Below, piece by piece: positions 12,301-22,339 of a DNA stretch of 64,000 nucleotides (positions within the stretch are counted from its first letter, which is position 1; each line of letters opens with the position of its first letter). This DNA is from Pisaster brevispinus (lineage: Eukaryota > Echinodermata > Asteroidea > Forcipulatida > Asteriidae). The position numbers and the translations under genes were made by a program. The DNA is taken from contig JAMKCF010000004.1 in assembly GCA_023634235.1 (NCBI GenBank), positions 24,312,527 to 24,376,526 of the forward strand, written 5' to 3'. The notes beneath the pieces were generated by a model. It was not told the origin of the DNA and did not search any database. It worked only from the letters and a program-made list of their open reading frames with translations.

Positions 12301-14691
12301 TCTCTAGCATTTCTAGTTCATGAGTTATTCCCAACCTTAGCTGAGAAATTATTCCGGACCTTTTTGTGCCGGCTTTTTCTGACTGGCGATGACGTAGGCA
12401 TGTAATACAGTGGAGTTTCGGGCAGCCCTACTTCCAGGAGGCTGGCCTCGCCTACAAAATCCTGATCTTAACGAAACTCACGGTAGAGAGAGCCCTTGAG
12501 ACGGGCTTTCTCCAATGGTGTAAAACTTGTGAAGATTCAGTATTATTCTGAGGCTGATTTGACCGTCCTTACTTTGTCTTTGTTTCTTTGACAGCTCTGT
12601 GTACAAAAATCCCATTGGGGATGCTTTTGAGGAGCGTTCTGAGTAGCCCCACCTGGTCATTTCCGCTATGAAGCTTGCCCTCCGGTCCGCTAAAAGTTTG
12701 ATTTTCGGATGCAGGGATATCCAAGGCAGACTCAGGTACAAATTTTGTCTCTCTAGCATTTCTAGTTCATGAGTTATTCCCAACCTTAGCTGAGAAATTA
12801 TTCCGGACCTTTTTGTGCCGGCTTTTTCTGACTGGCGATGACGTAGGCATGTAATACAGTGGAGTTTCGGGCAGCCCTACTTCCAGGAGGCTGGCCTCGC
12901 CTACAAAATCCTGATCTTAACGAAACTTACGGTAGACAGAGCCCTTGAGACGGGCTTTCCAATGGTGTAAAACTTGTGAAGATTCAGTATTATTCTGAGG
13001 CTGATTTGACCGTCCTTACTTTGTCTTTGTTTCTTTGACAGCTCTGTGTACACAAATCCCATTGGGGATGCTTTTGAGGAACGTTCTGAGTAGCCCCACC
13101 TCCTGGTCATTTCCGGTATGAAGCTTGCCCTCCGGGTCGCTAAAAGTTTGATTTTCGGATGCAGGGATATCCAAGGCAGACTCAGGTACAAATGTTGTCT
13201 CTCTAGCATTTCTAGTTCATGAGTTATTCCCAACCTTAGCTGAGAAATTATTCCGGACCTTTTTGTGCCGGCTTTTTCTGACTGGCGATGACGTAGGCAT
13301 GTAATACAGTGGAGTTTCGGGCAGCCCTACTTCCAGGAGGCTGGCCTCGCCTACAAAATCCTGATCTTAACGAAACTCACGGTAGAGAGAGCCCTTGAGA
13401 CGGGCTTTCCAATGGTGTAAAACCTGTGAAGATTCAGTATTATTCTGAGGCTGATTTGACCGTCCTTACTTTGTCTTTGTTTCTTTGACAGCTCTGTGTA
13501 CAAAAATCCCATTGGGGATGCTTTTGAGGAGCGTTCTGAGTAGCCCCACCTGGTCATTTCCGCTATGAAGCTTGCCCTCCGGGTCGCTAAAAGTTTAATT
13601 TTCGGATGCAGGGATATCCAAGGCAGACTCAGGTACAAATTTTGTCTCTCTAGCATTTCTAGTTCATGAGTTATTCCCAACCTTAGCTGAGAAATTATTC
13701 CGGACCTTTTTGTGCCGGCTTTTTCTGACTGGCGATGACGTAGGCATGTAATACAGTGGAGTTTCGGGCAGCCCTACTTCCAGGAGGCTGGCCTCGCCTA
13801 CAAAATCTTGATCTTAACGAAACTCACGGTAGAGAGAGCCCTTGAGACGGGCTTTCCAATGGTGTAAAACCTGTGAAGATTCAGTATTATTCTGAGGCTG
13901 ATTTGACCGTCCTTACTTTGTCTTTGTTTCTTTGACAGCTCTGTGTACAAAAATCCCATTGGGGATGCTTTTGAGGAGCGTTCTGAGTAGCCCCACCTGG
14001 TCATTTCCGCTATGAAGCTTGCCCTCCGGGTCGCTAAAAGTTTAATTTTCGGATGCAGGGATATCCAAGGCAGACTCAGGTACAAATTTTGTCTCTCTAG
14101 CATTTCTAGTTCATGAGTTATTCCCAACCTTAGCTGAGAAATTATTCCGGACCTTTTTGTGCCGGCTTTTTCTGACTGGCGATGACGTAGGCATGTAATA
14201 CAGTGGAGTTTCGGGCAGCCCTACTTCCAGGAGGCTGGCCTCGCCTACAAAATCTTGATCTTAACGAAACTCACGGTAGAGAGAGCCCTTGAGACGGGCT
14301 TTCCAATGGTGTAAAACTTGTGAAGATTCAGTATTATTCTGAGGCTGATTTGACCGTCCTTACTTTGTCTTTGTTTCTTTGACAGCTCTGTGTACAAAAA
14401 TCCCATTGGGGATGCTTTTGAGGAGCGTTCTGAGTAGCCCCACCTGGTCATTTCCGCTATGAAGCTTGCCCTCCGGTCCGCTAAAAGTTTGATTTTCTGA
14501 TGCAGGGATATCCAAGGCAGACTCGGGTACAAATTTTGTCTCTCTAGCATTTCTAGTTCATGAGTTATTCCCAACCTTAGCTGAGAAATTATTCAGGACC
14601 TTTTTGTGCCGGCTTTTTCTGACTGGCGATGACGTAGGCATGTAATACAGTGGAGTTTCGGGCAGCCCTACTTCCAGGAGGCTGGCCTCGC
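9309..14691 (+). repeat. Satellite block 3: overlapping duplications with 447-bp units
   Basis: Anchors are at 9309, 9758, 10208, 10655, 11107, 11556, 12005, 12452, 12901, 13351, 13798 and 14245. Units 9309-10207 recur at 12452-13350 (offset 3,143 bp); both pairs carry ctttctcc (+2 bp) in the first unit and gaacgttc, ccggtatg and aaatgttg in the second. Unit 10208 recurs at 12005 (offset 1,797 bp), both with ttctgatgc, which also occurs at 8859 and 14245. Units 11107 and 11556 are near-identical neighbours (gactttcc, ccaagcgtactc), as are 13351 and 13798. Unit 10655 is a chimera of the 9309 and 9758 types. Confidence 0.8.
10655..11106 (+). repeat. Chimeric satellite unit (452 bp)
   Basis: The first part carries the 2-bp gain ctttctcc (near 10711-10716) and gtagagagagcc, as in unit 9309. 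The second part carries gaacgttc (10836-10837), ccggtatg and aaatgttg, as in unit 9758. The intact cacctcctgg also follows 9758, since 9309 has the 3-bp loss. The switch lies between about 10716 and 10836. This is the product expected when two neighbouring units recombine one unit out of register. Confidence 0.75.
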
Positions 14692-17600
14692 CTACAAAAT
14701 CATGATCTTAACGAAACTCACGGTAGAGAGAGCCCTTGAGACAGGCTTTCCAATGGTGTAAAACTTGTGAAGATTCAGTATTATTGTGAGGCTGATTTGA
14801 CCGTCCTTACTTTGTCTTTGTTTCTTTGACAGCTCTGTGTACAAAAATCCCATTGGGGATGCTTTTGAGGAGCGTTCTGAGTAGCCCCACCTCCTGGTCA
14901 TTTCCGCTATGAAGCTTGCCCTCCGGGTCGCTAAAAGTTTGATTTTCGGATGCAGGGATATCCAAGGCAGACTCGGGTACAAATTTTGTCTCTCTAGCAT
15001 TTCTAGTTCATGAGTTATTCCCAACCTTACCTCAGAAATTATTCCGGACCTTTTTGTGCCGGCTTTTTCTGCCTGGCGATGACGTAGGCATGTAATACAG
15101 TGGATTTTCGGGCAGCCCTACTTCCAGGAGGCTGGCCTCGCCTAAAAAATCTTGATCTTAACAAAACTCACGGTAGAGAGAGCCCTTGAGACGGGCTTTC
15201 TATTGGTGTAAAATTTGTGAAGATTCAGTATTATTCTGAGGCTGATTTGACCGTCCTTACTTTGTCTTTGTTTCTTTGACAGCTCTGTGTACAAAAATCC
15301 CATTGGGGATGCTTTTGAGGAGCGTTCTGAGTAGCCCCACCTCCTGGTCATTTCCGCTATGAAGCTTGCCCTCCGGGTCGCTAAAAGTTTAATTTTCGGA
15401 TGCAGGGATTTCCAAGGCAGACTCAGGTACAAATTATGTCTCTCTAGCATTTCTAGTTCATGAGTTATTCCCAACCTTAGCTGAAAACTTATTCCGGACC
15501 TTTTTGTACCGGCTTTTTCTGACTGGCGATGACGTAGGCATGTAATACAGTGGAGTTTCGGGCAGCCCTACTTCTAGGAGGCTGGCCTCGCCTACAAAAT
15601 TCTGATCTTAACGAAACTCACGGTAGAGAGAGCCCTTGAGACGGGCTTTCCAATGGTGTAAAACTTGTGAAGATTCAATATTATTCTGAGGCTGATTTGA
15701 CGTCCTTACTTTGTCTTTGTTTCTTTGACAGCTCTGTGTACAAAAATCCCATTGGGGATGCTTTTGAGGAGCGTTCTGAGTAGCCCCACCTCCTGGTCAT
15801 TTCCGCTATGAAGCTTGCCCTCCGGGTCGCTAAAAGTTTGATTTTAAGATGCAGGGATATCCAAGGCAGATTCAGGTACAAATTTTGTCTCTCTAGCATT
15901 TCTAGTTCATGAGTTATTCCCAACCTTAGCTGAGAAATTATTCCGGACCTTTTTGTGCCGGCTTTTTCTGACTGGCGATGACGTAGGCATGTAATACAGT
16001 GGATTTTCGGGCAGCCCTACTTCCAGGAGGCTGGCCTCGCCTACAAAATCTTGATCTTAACAAAACTCACGGTAGAGAGAGCCCTTGAGACGGGCTTTCT
16101 TTAGTGTAAAACTTGTGAAGATTCAGTATTATTCTGAGGCTGATTTGACCGTCCTTACTTTGTCTTTGTTTCTTTGACAGCTCTGTGTACAAAAATCCCA
16201 TTGGGGATGCTTTTGAGGAGCGTTCTGAGTAGCCCCACCTCCTGGTCAATTCCGCTATGAAGCTTGCCCTCCGGTCGCTAAAAGTTTAATTTTCGGATGC
16301 AGGGATATCCAAGGCAGACTCAGGTACAAATTATGTCTCTCTAGCATTTCTAGTTCATGAGTTATTCCCAACCTTAGCTGAAAACTTATTCCGGACCTTT
16401 TTGTACCGGCTTTTTCTGACTGGCGATGACGTAGGCATGTAATACAGTGGAGTTTCGGGCAGCCCTACTTCCAGGAGGCTGGCCTCGCCTACAAAATTTT
16501 GATCTTAACGAAACTCACGGTAGAGAGAGCCCTTGAGACGGGCTTTCCAATGGTGTAAAACTTGTGAAGATTCAGTATTATTCTGAGGCTGATTTGACCG
16601 TCCTTACTTTGTCTTTGTTTCTTTGACAGCTCTGTGTACAAAAATCCCATTGGGGATGCTTTTGAGGAGCGTTCTGAGTAGCCCCACCTCCTGGTCATTT
16701 CCGCTATGAAGCTTGCCCTCCGGGTCGCTAAAAGTTTGATTTTAAGATGCAGGGATATCCAAGGCAGATTCAGGTACAAATTTTGTCTCTCTAGCATTTC
16801 TAGTTCATGAGTTATTCCCAACCTTAGCTGAGAAATTATTCCGGACCTTTTTGTGCCGGCTTTTTCTGACTGGCGATGACGTAGGCATGTAATACAGTGG
16901 AGTTTCGGGCAGCCCTACTTCCAGGAGGCTGGCCTCGCCTACAAAATCTTGATCTTAACGAAACTCACGGTAGAGAGAGCCCTTGAGACGGGCTTTCCAA
17001 TGGTGTAAAACTTGTGAAAATTCAGTATTATTCTGAGGCTGATTTGACCGTCCTTACTTTGTCTCTGTTTCTTTGACAGCTCTGTGTACAAAAATCCCAT
17101 TGGGGATGCTTTTGAGGAGCGTTCTGAGTAGCCCCACCTCCTGGTCATTTCCGCTATGAAGCTTGCCCTACGGGTCGCTAAAAGTTTAATTTTCGGATGC
17201 AGGGATATCCAAGGCAGACTCGGGTACAAATTTTGTCTCTCTAGCATTTCTAGTTCATGAGTTATTCCCAACCTTAGCTCAGAAATTATTCCGGACCTTT
17301 TTGTGCCGGCTTTTTCTGCCTGGCGATGACGTAGGCATGTAATACAGTGGATTTTCGGGCAGCCCTACTTCCAGGAGGCTGGCCTCGCCTACAAAATCTT
17401 GATCTTAACAAAACTCACGGTAGAGAGAGCCCTTGAAACGGGCTTTCTAATGGTGTAAAACTTGTGAAGATTCAGTATTATTCTGAGGCTGATTTGACCG
17501 TCCTTACTTTGTCTTTGTTTCTTTGACAGCTCTGTGTACAAAAATCCCATTGGGGATGCTTTTGAGGAGCGTTCTGAGTAGCCCCACCTCCTGGTCATTT

Positions 17601-19674
17601 CCGCTATGAAGCTTGCCCTATGGGTCGCTAAAAGTTTAATTTTCGGATGCAGGGATATCCAAGGCAGACTCAGGTACAAATTATGTCTCTCTAGCATTTC
17701 TAGTTCATGAGTTATTCCCAACCTTAGCTGAGAACTTATTCCGGACCTTTTTGTACCGGCTTTTTCTGACTGGCGATGACGTAGGCATGTAATACAGTGG
17801 AGTTTCGGGCAGCCCTACTTCCAGGAGGCTGGCCTCGCCTACAAAATTCTGATCTTAACGAAACTCACGGTAGAGAGAGCCCTTGAGACGGGCTTTCCAA
17901 TGGTGTAAAACTTGTGAAGATTCAGTATTATTCTGAGGCTGATTTGACCGTCCTTACTTTGTCTTTGTTTCTTTGACAGCTCTGTGTACAAAAATCCCAT
18001 TGGGGATGCTTTTGAGGAGCGTTCTGAGTAGCCCCACCTCCTGGTCATTTCCGCTATGAAGCTTGCCCTCCGGGTCGCTAAAAGTTTGATTTTAAGATGC
18101 AGGGATATCCAAAGCAGATTCAGGTACAAATTTTGTCTCTCTAGCATTTCTAGTTCATGAGTTATTCCCAACCTTAGCTGAGAAATTATTCCGGACCTTT
18201 TTGTGCCGGCTTTTTCTGACTGGCGATGACGTAGGCATGTAATACAGTGGAGTTTCGGGCAGCCCTACTTCCAGGAGGCTGGCCTCGCCTACAAAATCTT
18301 GATCTTAACGAAACTCACGGTAGAGAGAGCCCTTGAGACGGGCTTTCCAATGGTGTAAAACTTGTGAAAATTCAGTATTATTCTGAGGCTGATTTGACCG
18401 TCCTTACTTTGTCTTTGTTTCTTTGACAGCTCTGTGTACAAAAATCCCATTGGGGATGCTTTTGAGGAGCGTTCTGAGTAGCCCCACCTCCTGGTCATTT
18501 CCGCTATGAAGCTTGCCCTCCGGGTCGCTAAAAGTTTGATTTTCGGATGCAGGGATATCCAAGGCAGACTCGGGTACAAATTTTGTCTCTCTAGCATTTC
18601 TAGTTCATGAGTTATTCCCAACCTTAGCTCAGAAATTATTCCGGACCTTTTTGTGCCGGCTTTTTCTGCCTGGCGATGACGTAGGCATGTAATACAGTGG
18701 ATTTTCGGGCAGCCCTACTTCCAGGAGGCTGGCTTCGCCTACAAAATCCTGATCTTAACAAAACTCACGGTAAAGAGAGCCCTTGAGACGGGCTTTCTAA
18801 TGGTGTAAAACTTGTGAAGATTCAGTATTATTCTGAGGCTGATTTGACCGTCCTTACTTTGTCTTTGTTTCTTTGACAGCTCTGTGTACAAAAATCCCAT
18901 TGGGGATGCTTTTGAGGAGCGTTCTGAGTAGCCCCACCTCCTGGTCATTTCCGCTATGAAGCTTGCCCTCCGGGTCGCTAAAAGTTTAATTTTCGGATGC
19001 AGGGATATCCAAGGCAGACTCAGGTACAAATTATGTCTCTCTAGCATTTCTAGTTCATGAGTTATTCCCAACCTTAGCTGAGAACTTATTCCGGACCTTT
19101 TTGTACCGGCTTTTTCTGACTGGCGATGACGTAGGCATGTAATACAGTGGAGTTTCGGGCAGCCCTACTTCCAGGAGGCTGGCCTCGCCTACAAAATTGT
19201 GATCTTAACGAAACTCACGGTAGAGAGAGCCCTTGAGACGGGCTTTCCAATGGTGTAAAACTTGTGAAGATTCAGTATTATTCTGAGGCTGATTTGACCG
19301 TCCTTACTTTGTCTTTGTTTCTTTGACAGCTCTGTGTACAAAAATCCCATTGGGGATGCTTTTGAGGAGCGTTCTGAGTAGCCCCACCTCCTGGTCATTT
19401 CCGCTATGAAGCTTGCCCTCCGGGTCGCTAAAAATTTGATTTTAAGATGCAGGGATATCCAAGGCAGATTCAGGTACAAATTTTGTCTCTCTAGCATTTC
19501 TAGTTCATGAGTTATTCCCAACCTTAGCTGAGAAATTATTCCGGACCTTTTTGTGCCGGCTTTTTCTGACTGGCGATGACGTAGGCATGTAATACAGTGG
19601 AGTTTCGGGCAGCCCTACTTCCAGGAGGCTGGCCTCGCCTACAAAATCCTGATCTTAACGAAACTCACGGTAGA

Positions 19675-19697
19675 GAGAGCCCTTGAGACGGGCTTTC
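19675..19697 (+). other. Short inverted repeat (hairpin-capable) in the reference unit
   Basis: GAGAGCCC (offsets 37-44) and GGGCTTTC (52-59) can pair over eight positions, one as a G-U wobble in RNA, around a seven-base loop TTGAGAC. Variants in other units often break the stem (gagccattg, gagaaccctt, gactggc, gggcattcc) with no matching change on the other arm, so I see no sign that the structure is maintained. Confidence 0.5.
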
Positions 19698-19757
19698 CAA
19701 TGGTGTAAAACTTGTGAAGATTCAGTATTATTCTGAGGCTGATTTGACCGTCCTTAC

Positions 19758-19779
19758 TTTGTCTTTGTTTCTTTGACAG
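19758..19779 (+). other. 3' splice acceptor-like pyrimidine tract plus AG
   Basis: Offsets 120-141 of the reference unit form a pyrimidine-rich stretch rich in T ending in ttgacag. By sequence it resembles a eukaryotic 3' splice site. It is kept in nearly all units; exceptions are ttaaaagc near 23375 and the rearranged unit at 53969. The 44738-type units have tttccttgacag instead. Resemblance only; use in splicing is unproven. Confidence 0.4.
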
Positions 19780-19923
19780 CTCTGTGTACAAAAATCCCAT
19801 TGGGGATGCTTTTGAGGAGCGTTCTGAGTAGCCCCACCTCCTGGTCATTTCCGCTATGAAGCTTGCCCTCCGGGTCGCTAAAAGTTTGATTTTCGGATGC
19901 AGGGATATCCAAGGCAGACTCAG
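19780..19923 (+). other. 144-bp exon-like segment between AG and CAG|GT
   Basis: The segment starts after the pyrimidine-tract AG and ends at ctcag followed by GTACAA, a 5' splice donor-like match. Its 144 bases equal 48 codons, and the remaining 306 bases of the unit would be the intron. The second frame reads SVYKNPIGDAFEERSE, then TAG, then on through ISAMKLALRVAKSLIF. The TAG is lost in units 745, 22340, 29536, 31786, 60622 and 61522 (to AAG), 34887 and 36637 (to TAC) and 7512 (to TAT). This may be coincidence; a non-coding spliced transcript is the most that could be proposed. Confidence 0.25.
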
Positions 19924-20026
19924 GTACAAATTTTGTCTCTCTAGCATTTCTAGTTCATGAGTTATTCCCAACCTTAGCTGAGAAATTATTCAGGACCTTT
20001 TTGTGCCGGCTTTTTCTGACTGGCGA

Positions 20027-20033
20027 TGACGTA
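20027..20033 (+). other. TGACGTA motif, CRE/ATF-like half site
   Basis: TGACGTA lies at offsets 389-395 and recurs in most units; changes include tgacctag (55089) and tgacttag (63138). It resembles the core bound by CREB/ATF-type bZIP proteins, but a seven-base match carried along by repeat copying is weak evidence. It is removed in the two 401-bp units. Confidence 0.25.
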
Positions 20034-20440
20034 GGCATGTAATACAGTGGAGTTTCGGGCAGCCCTACTTCCAGGAGGCTGGCCTCGCCTACAAAATCAT
20101 GATCTTAACGAAACTCACGGTAGAGAGAGCCCTTGAGACGGGCTTTCCAATGGTGTAAAACTTGTGAAGATTCAGTATTATTCTGAGGCTGATTTGACCG
20201 TCCATACTTTGTCTTTGTTTCTTTGACAGCTCTGTGTACAAAAATCCCATTGGGGATGCTTTTGAGGAGCGTTCTGAGTAGCCCCACCTCCTGGTCATTT
20301 CCGCTATGAAGCTTGCCCTCCGGGTCGCTAAAAGTTTGATTTTCGGATGCAGGGATATCCAAGGCAGACTCAGGTACAAATTTTGTCTCTCTAGCATTTC
20401 TAGTTCATGAGTTATTCCCAACCTTAGCTGAGAAATTATT

Positions 20441-20465
20441 CCGGACCTTTTTGTGCCGGCTTTTT
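20441..20465 (+). other. CCGG inverted repeat with two T5 runs
   Basis: CCGGAC and GTGCCGG flank CTTTTT and can form a six-pair stem with one bulged G, followed directly by CTTTTTC. The shape resembles a prokaryotic intrinsic terminator, and each T5 run could stop RNA polymerase III. In a eukaryotic satellite neither role is supported; no pol III promoter boxes are visible. Confidence 0.3.
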
Positions 20466-22339
20466 CTGCCTGGCGATGACGTAGGCATGTAATACAGTGG
20501 ATTTTCGGGCAGCCCTACTTCCAGGAGGCTATCTTCGCCTACAAAATCCTGATCTTAACAAAACTCACGGTAGAGAGAGCCCTTGAGACGGGCTTTCTAA
20601 TGGTGTAAAACTTGTGAAGATTCAGTATTATTCTGAGGCTGATTTGACCGTCCTTACTTTGTCTTTGTTTCTTTGACAGCTCTGTGTACAAAAATCCCAT
20701 TGGGGATGCTTTTGAGGAGCGTTCTGAGTAGCCCCACCTCCTGGTCATTTCCGCTATGAAGCTTGCCCTCCGGGTCGCTAAAAGTTTAATTTTCGGATGC
20801 AGGGATATCCAAGGCAGACTCAGGTACAAATTATGTCTCTCTAGCATTTCTAGTTCATGAGTTATTCCCAACCTTAGCTGAGAACTTATTCCGGACCTTT
20901 TTGTACCGGCTTTTTCTGACTGGCGATGACGTAGGCATGTAATACAGTGGAGTTTCGGGCAGCCCTACTTCCAGGAGGCTGGCCTCGCCTACAAAATCCT
21001 GATCTTAACGAAACTCACGGTAGAGAGAGCCCTTGAGACGGGCTTTCCAATGGTGTAAAACTTGTGAAGATTCAGTATTATTCTGAGGCTGATTTGACCG
21101 TCCTTACTTTGTCTTTGTTTCTTTGACAGCTCTGTGTACAAAAATCCCATTGGGGATGCTTTTGAGGAGCGTTCTGAGTAGCCCCACCTCCTGGTCATTT
21201 CCGCTATGAAGCTTGCCCTCCGGGTCGCTAAAAGTTTGATTTTAAGATGCAGGGATATCCAAGGCAGATTCAGGTACAAATTTTGTCTCTCTAGCATTTC
21301 TAGTTCATGAGTTATTCCCAACCTTCGCTGAGAAATTATTCAGGACCTTTTTGTGCCGGCTTTTTCTGACTGGCGATGACGTAGGCATGTAATACAGTGG
21401 AGTTTCGGGCAGCCCTACTTCCAGGAGGCTGGCCTCGCCTACAAAATTGTGATCTTAACGAAACTCACGGTAGAGAGAGCCCTTGAGACGGGCTTTCCAA
21501 TGGTGTAAAACTTGTGAAGATTCAGTATTATTCTGAGGCTGATTTGACCGTCCTTACTTTGTCTTTGTTTCTTTGACAGCTCTGTGTACAAAAATCCCAT
21601 TGGGGATGCTTTTGAGGAGCGTTCTGAGTAGCCCCACCTCCTGGTCATTTCCGCTATGAAGCTTGCCCTCCGGGTCGCTAAAAGTTTGATTTTAAGATGC
21701 AGGGATATCCAAGGCAGATTCAGGTACAAATTTTGTCTCTCTAGCATTTCTAGTTCATGAGTTATTCCCAACCTTCGCTGAGAAATTATTCAGGACCTTT
21801 TTGTGCCGGCTTTTTCTGACTGGCGATGACGTAGGCATGTAATACAGTGGAGTTTCGGGCAGAACTACTTCCAGGAGGCTGGCCTCGCCTACAAAATTGT
21901 GATCTTAACGAAACTCACGGTAGAGAGAGCCCTTGAGACGGGCTTTCCAATGGTGTAAAACTTATGAAGATTCAGTATTATTCTGAGGCTGATTTGACCG
22001 TCCTTACTTTGTCTTTGTTTCTTTGACAGCTCTGTGTAAAAAAAATCCCATTGGGGATGCTTTTGAGGAGCGTTCTGAGTAGCCCCACCTCCTGGTCATT
22101 TCCGCTATGAAGCTTGCCCTCCGGGTCGCTAAAAGTTTTATTTTAAGATGCAGGGATATCCAAGGCAGATTCAGGTACAAATTTTGTCTCTCTAGCATTT
22201 CTAGTTCATGAGTTATTCCCAACCTTAGCTGAGAAATTATTCAGGACCTTTTTGTGCCGGCTTTTTCTGACTGGCGATGACGTAGGCATGTAATACAGTG
22301 GAGTTTCGGGCAGCCCTACTTCCAGGAGGCTGGCCTCGC

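Larger units (their letters stand above)
19639..19971 (-). other. Recurrent minus-strand open frame in the satellite, probably not coding
   Basis: Example of the frame found in most units. It opens with TTG (19969-19971) and would encode 110 residues starting MGITHELEMLERQ if TTG initiated. The first ATG is at 19945-19947 and gives 102 residues starting MLERQNLYLSLPW. It is basic, with no membrane segment, signal peptide or domain I recognise. The frame stays open for about 140 codons upstream to a TAG in the ggaagtag context, and it ends at the anchor TAG, so there are two stops about eight codons apart per 150 codons. Many units break the frame with 1-, 2-, 46- or 49-bp indels that have spread through the array like neutral variants. 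I see no promoter or other gene signal. It could be chance or a relic; I do not call a gene. Confidence 0.3.
19639..20088 (+). repeat. Reference 450-bp unit (close to consensus)
   Basis: This unit departs from the consensus I compiled at only one place I noticed (attcaggacc for attccggacc), so it serves as reference. Layout from the anchor: offsets 37-59, inverted repeat; 120-141, pyrimidine-rich tract ending in AG; 221-226, AAGCTT (HindIII); 266-271, GATATC (EcoRV); 285/286, CAG|GT; 353-377, CCGG inverted repeat with two T5 runs; 389-395, TGACGTA. The consensus has 209 G+C in 450 bases and 15 CpG steps. The period is a multiple of three, so reading frames stay in register from unit to unit wherever indels have not intervened. 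Confidence 0.9.
14692..22339 (+). repeat. Satellite block 4: 1,350-bp trimer (C-A-B) higher-order repeat
   Basis: Type A (15142, 16041, 17389, 18739, 20539) has aacaaaac, aaattatg and gtaccggc. Type B (15592, 16489, 17839, 19189, 20989, 21439, 21889) has ttttaagatg and gcagattc. Type C (14692, 16939, 18289, ending also in 20089) has ctgcctggc and tggattttcgg, usually with gctcagaaat. The clearest full copies are 16939-18288 and 18289-19638. Around them the order is disturbed: A-B is repeated at 15142-16938, an unmarked unit (19639) precedes a C-ended unit (20089), and three B units follow one another from 20989. Unit 15592 is B-like but ends with the C marker tggattttcgg, so it is a probable chimera. 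Confidence 0.85.

Noticed and set aside
19639..20088. CENP-B box in the unit
   Set aside because: The closest stretch (minus strand, ttcgttaagatcagg) fails at the invariant A and CGGG positions of the mammalian motif. Centromere identity cannot be argued from it.
20441..20465. Rho-independent bacterial terminator
   Set aside because: The shape fits, but there is no upstream gene and the setting is a eukaryote-like satellite, so it is listed only as a structural motif.
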